A stretch of DNA of 64,000 nucleotides. Source: Bacteroidales bacterium KHT7. GTDB taxonomy: Bacteria; Bacteroidota; Bacteroidia; Bacteroidales; Bacteroidaceae. Every line of letters begins with the position of its first letter. Position 1 is the stretch's first letter. A program made the position numbers and the translations under genes. The stretch lies in contig FNBQ01000005.1 of assembly GCA_900102385.1 (NCBI GenBank), positions 1 to 64,000 on the forward strand, read 5' to 3'. Below are positions 23,263 to 32,709 of this stretch, in pieces. The notes under the pieces were generated by a model. The model worked only from the letters and a program-made list of their open reading frames with translations, searched no databases and had not been told where the DNA came from.

Positions 23263-24804
23263 ATGGCTGTAATTTCATCGAATAAGACAATTACAATCAA
23301 TACTATTCTATTATATATAAGAATGGTATTCACGATGGCTGTAGGTTTATTCACTTCTCGTGTGAATCTGCAAGTCCTCGGAGTTGAAGATAATGGAATT
23401 TACCAAGTTGTAGGAGGAGTAGTGACAATGTTCACCTTCCTTAGTGGCTCGTTGTCTGCTGCTACAGCTCGCTTCCTCACTTATGAACTAGGAAGTGGAA
23501 ACTCTAATAAACTGAAAAGCACATTTGCAGCATTGCTTAATGTCCATATTTTAGTCGCTTTTATTGTTTTCATCCTATGTGAGACAATCGGTATTTGGTT
23601 TGTCGAGTACAAATTGGTGATACCTGAAGATAAAATGATGGCTGCTCGTATTGTATTCCAGTTTTCTGTTTTAGCTGCAATGCTTAACATAACACAGGTG
23701 CCATATTCTGCATCAATTATTTCTCATGAACGAATTAATGTTTTTGCTTATATGAGCATAGTTGATGTATGTTTAAAACTACTGATTTGCTATCTGTTAT
23801 ATATTGTAAACTATGATAAACTTGTAGCCTACAGTGCGTTGTTGTTTGTGGCTACTTTTTTGATGCAGTTATTATATAGAATGTATTGCATAAGAAAGTT
23901 TGAAGAATGTCATTTCTCAAGATGTATGGATTTTACCTTGGTTAGACCGATTTTATCATTTTCTGGTTGGAATCTGTTCAACTCTTTTAGCAGTATGTCT
24001 AGAGATCAGGGGTCGAATATGATCATGAATATTTTCTTTGGCCCTATTATGAATTCTGCAATAGGTTTCTCAAATTTGATTGGAACAACAGTTTATGGTC
24101 TTGCAAACAACTTTCTTACAGCAATAAGACAACCGATAGTAAAAGCTTATTCCATCAATGATATAAACAAGATGGTTGAGTTAATGACAAATGCTTCAAA
24201 AATAGCATTTGTATTAATGATATTGCTTTCTGCACCATTTTTTTTTGAATCTAATTACATACTCCAACTATGGTTGAAAACTCCACCGGAATACACTGAT
24301 ATTTTCTGTAAGATAGAACTTTTCTTCAATGTTCTACTCTCGATATTTTTGCCTCTCATATTTGCTATACATGCTACTGGAAATATTAAGTTTGTTAGTA
24401 TAGTCAATGGGCTTCTTTGGCTTACTGTTCTGCCTATAACGTATATTATGTTAAAATACACTAGCCTGCCAATAATGCCATATGTAGTCAAAACCTCTAT
24501 ATTGTTGTTTGTAATAGTGTCATACTATATTTCTATAAAACGTGTGCTGCCAGATGTTAAATTGTGGGTTTATACAAAAAAATGTGTAATCCCATGTGTG
24601 ATGGTCTTGGTATTATTCTTTGCTATATTCATTCCATTGCATTGTATAATGGGAGTTCCTTCTTATAAAAGACTTCTTTTGACATGCCTCATGACGACTG
24701 TGCTAATCAGCGTTTTATCATATATCATTGTGCTAGATTCGGATAATAGACGCTTCTTCAACAGCAAATTCATAAATATATTAATGATAAAAAATGGAGA
24801 ATAA
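23263..24804 (+). CDS. wzx: Polysaccharide flippase (Wzx-like, MOP superfamily)
   Basis: 513 aa with about 14 membrane helices, e.g. TINTILLYIRMVFTMAVGLF, VVTMFTFLSGSLSAATARFL, VAFIVFILCETIGIWF and VVKTSILLFVIVSYYISI. The opening SRVNLQVLGVEDNGIYQVVGG is a strong family signature of Wzx-type exporters that flip lipid-linked repeat units across the inner membrane. It pairs with the EpsG-like polymerase at 30565 and the phosphoglycosyltransferase at 36911 as a Wzx/Wzy-dependent pathway. It overlaps the next gene by 11 bp. Confidence 0.88.
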   Translation: MAVISSNKTITINTILLYIRMVFTMAVGLFTSRVNLQVLGVEDNGIYQVVGGVVTMFTFLSGSLSAATARFLTYELGSGNSNKLKSTFAALLNVHILVAFIVFILCETIGIWFVEYKLVIPEDKMMAARIVFQFSVLAAMLNITQVPYSASIISHERINVFAYMSIVDVCLKLLICYLLYIVNYDKLVAYSALLFVATFLMQLLYRMYCIRKFEECHFSRCMDFTLVRPILSFSGWNLFNSFSSMSRDQGSNMIMNIFFGPIMNSAIGFSNLIGTTVYGLANNFLTAIRQPIVKAYSINDINKMVELMTNASKIAFVLMILLSAPFFFESNYILQLWLKTPPEYTDIFCKIELFFNVLLSIFLPLIFAIHATGNIKFVSIVNGLLWLTVLPITYIMLKYTSLPIMPYVVKTSILLFVIVSYYISIKRVLPDVKLWVYTKKCVIPCVMVLVLFFAIFIPLHCIMGVPSYKRLLLTCLMTTVLISVLSYIIVLDSDNRRFFNSKFINILMIKNGE

Positions 24805-25708
24805 CATATTACAAACAACACTTCTCGGACGATTGGGGAACCAGTTATTCATATATGCTGCTACACGCGTAATGGCGTTAGAGAGCGGTAAAAAACTTAA
24901 ATTAACATGTGATGCTATGGAAAGATTTAGGGCAACATATAGACTTGACTGCTTTAATATTCCACAGGATCAAGTCTCTTTGGTTTCAGATAAGCATTTG
25001 TCAATAAAACAAAAGATTGGATATTTCTTTTATCTTCTGAAATGTAGGCATAAAACGGTTGTTCAGATACATGAATTAGAAAATAAATATCAGAAATTTT
25101 ACCATCGCTTTGGATTGATTCTTAACCAAGAAGGATATATCAAACCTCTTTTGTTGGAGGGGGGAAATTGGTATGCTCTTGGATACTTTCAGTCTGATAA
25201 GTACTTTACTAAATACGAAGACTTGATACGAAAAGAACTGACATTCAAAACTGATATGTTTTGCAAAGATTCCAAAATGCTTGGTTCAAAGTTAAGGGCT
25301 AACAAAAACTCTGTGTGCCTACATATCCGAAGGGGAGACTATTTGAATGATCCAGTTTTTGCTGTGTGTGATATAAATTATTATAACAAGGCAATTGACA
25401 AACTTTTGGAATTGATTCCAAATGCAGAATTCTTTGTGTTCTCTGACAGCATTGATGAGGTAAGGGAATTTTTAGCAAAATATTGCGATAACTACTTCCA
25501 CTATATTGATGTAAAATATACAGACCAAGAATCTCTCTATCTTGGAAGTTGCTGCAATAACTTCATCATGACTAATAGCACCTTCTCTTGGTGGATGCAA
25601 TATCTGTCTGACAACCCGAATAAGATAGTGCTTGCACCCAATAGATGGTATAATACAAACAATCCGTGTGATATCTATCAAGATAATTGGATGATAATAG
25701 AAGTGTAA
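24794..25708 (+). CDS. Alpha-1,2-fucosyltransferase (GT11)
   Basis: 304 aa. The N-terminal LLGRLGNQLFIYAATRVMA and the later VCLHIRRGDYL (HxRRxD motif that binds GDP-fucose) are hallmarks of glycosyltransferase family 11; ITNSTFSWW-type sequence (IMTNSTFSWWMQYLSDN) also fits. It would add fucose in alpha-1,2 linkage to a repeat-unit sugar. GDP-fucose synthesis genes (gmd, fcl) are not in the window, so the donor must come from elsewhere. The gene starts inside the end of the flippase gene. Confidence 0.93.
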   Translation: MENNILQTTLLGRLGNQLFIYAATRVMALESGKKLKLTCDAMERFRATYRLDCFNIPQDQVSLVSDKHLSIKQKIGYFFYLLKCRHKTVVQIHELENKYQKFYHRFGLILNQEGYIKPLLLEGGNWYALGYFQSDKYFTKYEDLIRKELTFKTDMFCKDSKMLGSKLRANKNSVCLHIRRGDYLNDPVFAVCDINYYNKAIDKLLELIPNAEFFVFSDSIDEVREFLAKYCDNYFHYIDVKYTDQESLYLGSCCNNFIMTNSTFSWWMQYLSDNPNKIVLAPNRWYNTNNPCDIYQDNWMIIEV

Positions 25709-25711
25709 TTG

Positions 25712-26785
25712 ATGAAAATAGCAATTTTGACACAGCCGCTAAAAACAAATTTTGGTGGCATCTTGCAGGATTACGCCTTACAGCAGGTGTTGAAGCGCCT
25801 AGGACACGAACCTGTGACCATAGACTATGACTGTCGTTATACCAAAGGAAGATGGATGCTAGGTAAAATTAAATCTATATTCACAGGCACAAGTCATCAT
25901 ATTCAATTCCCTACATTTAACAGGTCTGGGCAGGAAAACTTGAATCGTTTTATTCACGACCATATTACGATGACCAAGCCTGTAGACAAACCGACAAGGG
26001 AGATTTTTGATCGCATTCATCCTGATGCAGTTGTGGTTGGTAGCGATCAGGTGTGGGCTCCGGCATGTAATGTGCCTATTGACTATCTGGGTAATATGTT
26101 CCTTGATTTTGCGCCGGATTTCAAAGGTAAACGTATGGCTTATGCTGCAAGTTTTGGTGGGGGAGAATGGACCTATACCCCAGAATGGACAGAGAAGTGC
26201 AGCCGTCTTGCTAAGAAGTTTGATGCAATATCTGTGCGTGAGGAGAGTGGCGTGAAGTTGTGCAAGGAGCATCTGGACGTAGATGCGAAACATGTACTTG
26301 ATCCAACACTTTTGTTAGCTGCTGAAGACTATATGCAGTTGCTGCCTACGAACCAAGTGCAATCAGATTATCTTTTTGCCTATATTTTGGATACGACAGC
26401 TGAGAAAAAAGCTTTCTTGCAGAAAGTGGCAGATAAATTTGGGTTGCGCCTCGTCATCAAGGGAGCTAACGATGATTTGAAATGGGAGGACAGCATTGAG
26501 GGATGGTTGTCGGATATCAAGAATGCAGCCTTTGTAGTGACAGATTCGTTCCATGGTAGTGTTTTTTCAATCCTGTTCCATCGCCCGTTCTTGTCTATCA
26601 TCAACAATAAAAGAGGTGCTGACCGTTTTACGTCACTTCTTGACAAATTGGGATTGCTTGACAGACTCGTCAACGAGACGACAAAGATTGAAGACATTAG
26701 CAATGAAATCAACTGGCAAGTTGTCGAGGACAAACTGGAAGTTGAGCGTGAAGTTAGTATGAATTATCTCAAGGAGGCTTTATGA
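25712..26785 (+). CDS. Polysaccharide pyruvyl transferase family protein
   Basis: 357 aa, starting at ATG 25712 (the TTG one codon earlier is less likely). Family features: TNFGGILQDYALQQVLKRLG at the N-terminus, VVVGSDQVWAP in the middle and VVTDSFHGSVFSILF near the C-terminus. The family transfers pyruvate from PEP to a sugar hydroxyl pair, though some members have other roles. It follows the FrhB-fusion gene by two genes, the usual company of this family in Bacteroidetes capsule loci. It ends in an ATGA overlap with the GT-D gene. Confidence 0.88.
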   Translation: MKIAILTQPLKTNFGGILQDYALQQVLKRLGHEPVTIDYDCRYTKGRWMLGKIKSIFTGTSHHIQFPTFNRSGQENLNRFIHDHITMTKPVDKPTREIFDRIHPDAVVVGSDQVWAPACNVPIDYLGNMFLDFAPDFKGKRMAYAASFGGGEWTYTPEWTEKCSRLAKKFDAISVREESGVKLCKEHLDVDAKHVLDPTLLLAAEDYMQLLPTNQVQSDYLFAYILDTTAEKKAFLQKVADKFGLRLVIKGANDDLKWEDSIEGWLSDIKNAAFVVTDSFHGSVFSILFHRPFLSIINNKRGADRFTSLLDKLGLLDRLVNETTKIEDISNEINWQVVEDKLEVEREVSMNYLKEAL

Positions 26786-27708
26786 ACATCATAGAATATA
26801 TTGTCGCATCTATACAGTATCACTGGTCACGAGTGGTTTACAATTGTTGGACAAAACCAGTCAACACCATCCGCTTTAATCGTTGGGAGAAACCAAAGGT
26901 GCTTTCGCTGACAGAAACATTGCAATATATAGTTGATCATAAAAGCTCTATCTGTCGCTATGGTGATGGGGAGTTCAACATTGCACTTGGTGTGGCTATC
27001 GGGTTTCAACATCTGAAAAATGATATGTCGGAGCGTATGAATCAGGTTTTGCAGTCGGACGAAGAGAACATTATGATAGCTATTCCGAGTATTTTGGGTG
27101 ACCTTTCAATGTTTAGTGATTTCTCTGAACATTGGTGGAGAGAGTATCGGTTGCAGGAGTTTCCTAAACTGAAAAAACTCTTGAAGTCCGATAGAACCTA
27201 CTTTAATTCGCTTTGCACACGTTTTACTTCCGACTATAAGGTAGACCAGGCAAACAAGCTCATCCCCATCTATCGCCAGATATGGGATAATCGGGATGTC
27301 TATATCGTAGAGGGAGAGCAGACCCGAATAGGCGTGGGCAATGACTTATTGGACAATGCTGCAAACATCTATCGCATTCTTGCTCCGGCAAAGAACGCTT
27401 ATGATGCTTACGATCGTATCATTTCCTCGGTGAAAGCACATGCTCCCGAAAGATCTTTAGTTATCATTGCTTTAGGTCCCACAGCTACTATTATGGCCTA
27501 CGATCTTGCCAAAATGGGATATCAGGCCCTTGATCTCGGACACTTTGATATTCAGTACGAATATCATATTCGTGGTATTCATACCAAAGAGCCTATTCCT
27601 GGTAAGTATGTTAATGAGGCGGCGGCGGCTGGTCAAACTGTTGATGACAGTGCTATTAAGGATTGCAGGTATAAGGCATCGATAGTGGACGTTATTAAAA
27701 ATAGATGA
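26782..27708 (+). CDS. GT-D fold glycosyltransferase
   Basis: 308 aa. SICRYGDGEFNIALG (the RYGDGE motif), IAIPSILGDLS, ADQANKLIPIYRQIWDN-like sequence, IVEGEQTRIGVGNDLL and IIALGPTATIMAYDLAKMG are characteristic of the DUF1792/GT-D fold, which binds a nucleotide sugar and metal via the GDGE residues. In streptococci such a domain glycosylates serine-rich repeat proteins; here, in a capsule operon, the acceptor is more likely a lipid-linked sugar. An AGGAGG sequence lies 4 bp before the ATG, but it is also inside the preceding gene. Confidence 0.85.
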   Translation: MNIIEYIVASIQYHWSRVVYNCWTKPVNTIRFNRWEKPKVLSLTETLQYIVDHKSSICRYGDGEFNIALGVAIGFQHLKNDMSERMNQVLQSDEENIMIAIPSILGDLSMFSDFSEHWWREYRLQEFPKLKKLLKSDRTYFNSLCTRFTSDYKVDQANKLIPIYRQIWDNRDVYIVEGEQTRIGVGNDLLDNAANIYRILAPAKNAYDAYDRIISSVKAHAPERSLVIIALGPTATIMAYDLAKMGYQALDLGHFDIQYEYHIRGIHTKEPIPGKYVNEAAAAGQTVDDSAIKDCRYKASIVDVIKNR

Positions 27709-27735
27709 ATAACAGAAAAAAAGAAACACCTTGTT

Positions 27736-28701
27736 ATGGTAAGAGTTTCAGTAGTTGTACCAATCTATAATGTTTCTCAATACATAGAGAGATGCGTTCG
27801 CTCGTTGTTTGAGCAGACGTTACAGGACATAGAATATATCTTTGTCAATGACTGTACCCCTGATGCCAGTATAGCCATTCTGGAAAAATTGATGGAGGAG
27901 TATCCTGCGAGAAAAAAGCAATCGCAAGTTATCCATCACGAAAAGAATCAGGGACTTGCCTGCTCTCGTATTGATGGTGTAAAGGTCGCTACAGGTAAAT
28001 ATATCATCCATTGTGACAGCGATGACTGGGTGGATACGGATTTATACGAGAAACTTTACAATAAGGCAGAAGAAACTGGTGCTGACATTACTATTTGCGA
28101 TTTTCAAAGTGAATACAATTCAGGAAGGAAACCTGAAAAAATTGTCACCAACTTCAATGGAACACCGAAACAGGCGCTGGAAAATATGCACAGGGTATCG
28201 TTCTATTGCATGGTATGGAGGGCTTTAATGAAACGTGAGTTCGTGGTTGAGCATAAGCTATTCCCGCAACCTCATGTAGATATGTGGGAAGATACCTGCG
28301 TTACCATTCCTGCTTTTTACTATGCCAATAAGATTGCAAAAGTGGATGACGCGATTTGTCACTATTATATCAACGACCAGTCGTATAGTGCAAATAGTGC
28401 ACGTCCCAAGCTTTATGAAGATCGGAAGGCTACCATCAAGCATCTTGAACAATTCTTCGCAGACAAGAAAGATATTGATGCACATTTGTTGATTGCGTTC
28501 TGGAAGATGTTGGCCAAATCGTATCTGTTGACTGCAGCAAACTTTGACCCCAAACGCTGGAAACAGGAGTATAAAGAGGCACACCCCTATATATTACAGA
28601 TGAAGGCTATACCTCGTAACACTCGCTACTTATATATGTTGACATCCATCAGTACACTGCCAATAAGACTGGCTATGTTTCTAATAAGAAAAACGAAATG
28701 A
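27736..28701 (+). CDS. Glycosyltransferase family 2
   Basis: 321 aa GT-A fold enzyme. The start VRVSVVVPIYNVSQYIERCV, VNDCTPDASIAI and the DxD-type metal site HCDSDDWVD are typical of GT2. Transfers one sugar from a nucleotide donor in the cytoplasm to the growing lipid-linked repeat unit. It is a clear paralogue of the next gene (same length, same order of motifs), which suggests a local duplication. Donor and acceptor are not predictable. Confidence 0.92.
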   Translation: MVRVSVVVPIYNVSQYIERCVRSLFEQTLQDIEYIFVNDCTPDASIAILEKLMEEYPARKKQSQVIHHEKNQGLACSRIDGVKVATGKYIIHCDSDDWVDTDLYEKLYNKAEETGADITICDFQSEYNSGRKPEKIVTNFNGTPKQALENMHRVSFYCMVWRALMKREFVVEHKLFPQPHVDMWEDTCVTIPAFYYANKIAKVDDAICHYYINDQSYSANSARPKLYEDRKATIKHLEQFFADKKDIDAHLLIAFWKMLAKSYLLTAANFDPKRWKQEYKEAHPYILQMKAIPRNTRYLYMLTSISTLPIRLAMFLIRKTK

Positions 28702-29663
28702 TACCAAAAGTAACAGTTATCACCCCAGTATATAAGGCTGAAAAAGACATAGAACGCTGTTGTAGGGCTTTGTTCGGACAAACGCTCGACAACATTGAGT
28801 ATGTCTTTGTGGACGATTGCTCGCCTGATAATTCTGTGGATATCATCATGCAAACGCTCGAAGATTATCCAGAACGCAAACCATTCGTAAAGGTATTACA
28901 TCAGGAGAAAAATAGCGGTGTCTCAGCCTGCCGGCAGTTGGGGTTGCAAAATGCCACAGGAGATTTTGTAATACATTGCGATAGTGACGACTGGCCCGAT
29001 GTAGATATGTATCAAATATTATTAGATGCTGCCAAACGGGAGGAGGCAGAGGTAGTATGCTGTGACTATATGGTGGAATGTGAGGGCTCGTCAAAGGCAA
29101 TTAGGTTTCCTGATAAATATGTTGCAAGGCCATCGTTAGGCACAGACCCAATAGAAGGCGCAGTATGGAACAAGTTAATTAGCAGGAATCTAATTGATCG
29201 TTGCGGGGCAGAATTTTATCATGGTATCAATCTGGGTGAAGATTTCGGCTTTGTGACCCCATGTCGTGTGATGTCAAAGAAGAATGCTGTGGTTCATAGG
29301 GCGATGTATCATTACAACCAGATGAACCAGAACAGCCTGACACATAACTACTCCAAGCCTTATTTGATGCAAGTAATAGATCTTGCCAAGAGGACAGAGG
29401 CCTACTTCATCAAGCATGGTTTGGAGAAGGAGTATGAATGGGAGTTGTGTAATATGAAGTTTGTGGCGAAAATGTATTATCTGGTGTTCTCCGACGTGAG
29501 AGATATTCCATTTTGGAGGAGCCTGTTCCCAGAGTGCCATAAGTATATTTCAACATATAATGTCCCTTGGTATTTGAAGTTGGCTGCTTGGCTGATAGCC
29601 AACGGCTTGTCGCCAATGGGCAACTTGATTCTTACCCTGAAATCGAAAATAGTACATAATTAA
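28698..29663 (+). CDS. Glycosyltransferase family 2
   Basis: 321 aa. KVTVITPVYKAEKDIERCCR, DDCSPDNSVDI and HCDSDDWPD mark the GT2 fold. It overlaps the previous gene by 4 bp (ATGA) and is identical to it in length, so the two likely arose by tandem duplication and then diverged to add different sugars or linkages. The C-terminal hydrophobic stretch (YLKLAAWLIANGLSPMGNLI) may sit on the membrane. Confidence 0.92.
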   Translation: MIPKVTVITPVYKAEKDIERCCRALFGQTLDNIEYVFVDDCSPDNSVDIIMQTLEDYPERKPFVKVLHQEKNSGVSACRQLGLQNATGDFVIHCDSDDWPDVDMYQILLDAAKREEAEVVCCDYMVECEGSSKAIRFPDKYVARPSLGTDPIEGAVWNKLISRNLIDRCGAEFYHGINLGEDFGFVTPCRVMSKKNAVVHRAMYHYNQMNQNSLTHNYSKPYLMQVIDLAKRTEAYFIKHGLEKEYEWELCNMKFVAKMYYLVFSDVRDIPFWRSLFPECHKYISTYNVPWYLKLAAWLIANGLSPMGNLILTLKSKIVHN

Positions 29664-29665
29664 AA

Positions 29666-30568
29666 ATGATTTATTTTATCTACCCCAATGTCGATATTTG
29701 GGAATATATGGTGGATGGCATTGATGACAATGATGTTGTCTGTCGTTCGCTGAACCCCAATTGCAATAAACTGCAGTTGGTGTGTCGCAAGTTGCTGAAT
29801 AATCAGAAACTGCCTGGATTTATGCTGTTTGGGAGTAAGATGCGTAAAGAACTATTAGAATTGGGCGCTGGCGATACCGTGCTTATTCCCGATTATATTG
29901 ATGTTTGTTTGTTCAGAGCGATTGCTTCTATAGTAAAACCAGAAGTCAAGAAGTGCTTATGGATATGGAATCCTGTGAAAGTATCAGAACGTGAGCGTAT
30001 GCATCGCGTGTATGATATCATTGTAAATACAGGATTTGAGATAAGTACCTTCGATGCAGGAGATGCTGAGCGATATGGGCAAAAAAACTATAGCCAGTTC
30101 TTCAGGATGCGTCAAGACCAGTCTATTGTCAAAGATGAATGGGATTTTTATTTTATTGGTTTCGAGAAAGGTAGAGGAACTATTATTGCAGAGCTGCGAG
30201 ATAAACTGAAGGGCTTTAGAACTTATTTCAAAGTTGTGCATAAAGCCTCCGAGAGCCTGACCTATTTTCATAATATCGATAATATCAAGAAAGCAAAGTG
30301 TGTCATCGAGATTGTGCAGGAAGGTCAGAAAGGAATGACCCTCAGACCATTGGAGGCTATCGCATTTGGTAAGAAGCTTTTGAGTAATAACAAATCGCTT
30401 ATGAATTCTGATTTCTATAATAAGAATAATATCTTTATTTTAGGTGTGGATGATATTAGTGGAATAGGGGAGTTTATGAGTAGACCGTATGTGCCAGTAG
30501 ACGCTACTATTATGCGGAAATATGATTTGCATACGTGGATGAACAATTATAGAAATACAAATATATGA
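29666..30568 (+). CDS. Putative glycosyltransferase, GT-B-like
   Basis: 300 aa. No strong catalytic signature, but the C-terminal part EIVQEGQKGMTLRPLEAIAFGKKLLSNNKSL (residues ~212-243) has the layout of the donor-binding end of GT-B enzymes such as CgeB-like proteins. The N-terminal half lacks a clear Rossmann glycine motif. Position between GT2 genes and the polymerase gene, with 4-bp overlap to the latter, supports a glycosyltransferase or modification role. Family is unconfirmed. Confidence 0.6.
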   Translation: MIYFIYPNVDIWEYMVDGIDDNDVVCRSLNPNCNKLQLVCRKLLNNQKLPGFMLFGSKMRKELLELGAGDTVLIPDYIDVCLFRAIASIVKPEVKKCLWIWNPVKVSERERMHRVYDIIVNTGFEISTFDAGDAERYGQKNYSQFFRMRQDQSIVKDEWDFYFIGFEKGRGTIIAELRDKLKGFRTYFKVVHKASESLTYFHNIDNIKKAKCVIEIVQEGQKGMTLRPLEAIAFGKKLLSNNKSLMNSDFYNKNNIFILGVDDISGIGEFMSRPYVPVDATIMRKYDLHTWMNNYRNTNI

Positions 30569-31662
30569 CTCTTGCATTTTTATATCAGTATATTTACTTG
30601 TTAATAGTACTGTTAATGACGGTTAATTATTTTAATGAGTATAAAAAGTATGTGACACATTTGAAATATGGTCAAAGAAATGTATCAGTAGAGGCTGGTT
30701 GGATTATTACTATTATTCTAATTCTATTTATTGGGTTAAGGCCTGTCTCTTCTGTTTTTTCCGACACAGTCCAATATGCTCAATTTTATCAGTTTTTTTG
30801 GAATCAACCATTTGCCTTTGATTGGAATGTAGAAAATAAGATATTTGATAATATTCTTATCGGTTGTTCAAGTTTTGGTATTCCTATCTCTGCATTTTTT
30901 ACAATCATCGCATTTATTTACTTTTTCGGTATTTTCCAAGCATGCAAGAAGATTTTCCCCAATGCCCCAATGCTTTCTTATGTTGTTTACCTCGGTGCCT
31001 TTTCAACATTCTCATATGGCACTGATGGTATCAAGGCTGGGGCTGCAGCTGCGATTTTCTTGTTAGCATTGGCTTATAGAGAAAACAAACTGTTGTCAAT
31101 CTTGTTTATTGCCATTTCTTACGGCTTTCATCATTCTATGGCTATGGTGATAGCATCTTATGTATCAGTATGTTTAGTCAAGACTTCCAAATATTATGTT
31201 TGTTTTTGGATATTTTGTTTGGCAATGGCAATATTACATGTTGAATATTTCCAATTGTTGTTTGGATCATTTAGCGATGAAAAAAGTCAAAGTTATCTAA
31301 TTGTTGATAAGAATGATGAGATGGTATATCTAACGGGATTCCGCCTTGATTTTATCTTATATAGTGCCGTTCCTGTTTTGCTTGGATATAGAAATATTAC
31401 GGGTGGCTATAAATCGACAATGTATTCAATGCTCTATAATTTATACGTTATGACAAATGGTATCTGGTTGCTATGTATGTATGCCAGCTATTCGAATCGA
31501 ATAGCCTATTTGAGCTGGTTTTTATACCCCATAGTACTATTATATCCTTTTGTGGATCATAAAAAAAAGTCATTTTCTTACCACAAAACATCTAAAGTTG
31601 TATATTATCATTTAGGGTTTACACTATTTATGGCTATTGTCTATTATGGACTACTAAGATAA
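30565..31662 (+). CDS. wzy: EpsG-like polysaccharide polymerase (Wzy)
   Basis: 365 aa with about 10 membrane helices. The stretch FIGLRPVSSVFSDTVQYAQFY and then GTDGIKAGAAAAIFLLALAY plus SYGFHHSMAMVIASY (conserved H-H-S) matches the EpsG/Wzy family, which links repeat units on the periplasmic side of the inner membrane. The TMs make it an integral inner-membrane protein. Its sequence is strongly A+T rich, as often seen for wzy genes. Starts by overlapping the previous gene by 4 bp. Confidence 0.82.
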   Translation: MTLAFLYQYIYLLIVLLMTVNYFNEYKKYVTHLKYGQRNVSVEAGWIITIILILFIGLRPVSSVFSDTVQYAQFYQFFWNQPFAFDWNVENKIFDNILIGCSSFGIPISAFFTIIAFIYFFGIFQACKKIFPNAPMLSYVVYLGAFSTFSYGTDGIKAGAAAAIFLLALAYRENKLLSILFIAISYGFHHSMAMVIASYVSVCLVKTSKYYVCFWIFCLAMAILHVEYFQLLFGSFSDEKSQSYLIVDKNDEMVYLTGFRLDFILYSAVPVLLGYRNITGGYKSTMYSMLYNLYVMTNGIWLLCMYASYSNRIAYLSWFLYPIVLLYPFVDHKKKSFSYHKTSKVVYYHLGFTLFMAIVYYGLLR

Positions 31663-31728
31663 GTTGTGGTACTTTAAAAGATTCTTTTTGTGTGGGTATT
31701 ATGATTGATTGTTAAAATATTAGGATGT

Positions 31729-32709
31729 ATGAAAGGTTGCCTATTAATATCTCTTGATTTCGAACTGATGTGGGGGATGTTCGATGTTGTTAGTAAAAGC
31801 GACTATGGTAAGTCTCATGTAGAAAATGTTCCTTTGGCAATAGATCGTATGATTGAGCTGTTTAATAAATACAATGTTCATGTTACTGTTGCTACTGTAG
31901 GGATGATTATGTACAACAACAAAAGTCATTTGCTTTCGGATCTTCCGTTTAAGAAACCATCATATGATAATCCTATTTGTTCTGCATATAATGGTATAAT
32001 AGAGAGTATTAAGAATAATGAAGAAAAACAATTTTTTCAGCCAGACGTAATAGAAAAATTAAAAAAATCTGCAGGAGTGGAAATTGGTACACATACTTTC
32101 TGTCATTACTACTGTTGGGAGAAAGGACAAACTATGGAAGAATTTGAGGCCGATATTAAAAAAGCTTGTGATGTGGCAAAGAATAATGACATTGTGGTTA
32201 GAAGTATAGTGTTTCCACGTAATCAGGTTTCAGAAGAGCATCTGAAAATTTGTGCTAAATATGGTATAAGTTCATATCGCGGAAATGCTATTAGGTATTT
32301 TGATGAGCCAAAATCTAAAATAGAAACATATAAAAACAGATTATTTAGATTTATAGATTCCTATCTTAATATAGGAGGAATGACAGATACGTTGCTTGAT
32401 GAAATTAATCTAAGTGAATCTCCAATTAATTTAAGGGCGAGTCGTTTTCTAAAACCATATTCTCCGATATTGGCATTTTTGGATGGCTTCCGTATTCGTA
32501 GAATGAAGAAAGAAATGTTGCATGCAGCGCAAAATGGTGCGATGTATCATATTTGGTGGCATCCGCATAATTTTGGGGCGTATATGGATGAGAATCTTCT
32601 CTTCTTGGAAGAATTGTTGAAATATTACAAGCAATGCAATGCAAAATATGGAATGAATTCATTTACGATGAGCGAAATGATAGAATATTTAAAAAACAAT
32701 GAATTATGA
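31729..32709 (+). CDS. Polysaccharide deacetylase family protein (NodB-like)
   Basis: 326 aa from ATG 31729; a TTG eight codons earlier is a poorer start. CLLISLDFELMWG supplies the first Asp motif of the NodB homology domain, and EIGTHTFCHYYCWE supplies the HxxxH zinc-binding pair. A later IVFPRNQVS fits the third motif. The family removes N- or O-acetyl groups from polysaccharides. There is no signal peptide, so it would act in the cytoplasm on a lipid-linked precursor or sugar. Follows a 66-bp gap; overlaps the next gene by 4 bp. Confidence 0.8.
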   Translation: MKGCLLISLDFELMWGMFDVVSKSDYGKSHVENVPLAIDRMIELFNKYNVHVTVATVGMIMYNNKSHLLSDLPFKKPSYDNPICSAYNGIIESIKNNEEKQFFQPDVIEKLKKSAGVEIGTHTFCHYYCWEKGQTMEEFEADIKKACDVAKNNDIVVRSIVFPRNQVSEEHLKICAKYGISSYRGNAIRYFDEPKSKIETYKNRLFRFIDSYLNIGGMTDTLLDEINLSESPINLRASRFLKPYSPILAFLDGFRIRRMKKEMLHAAQNGAMYHIWWHPHNFGAYMDENLLFLEELLKYYKQCNAKYGMNSFTMSEMIEYLKNNEL

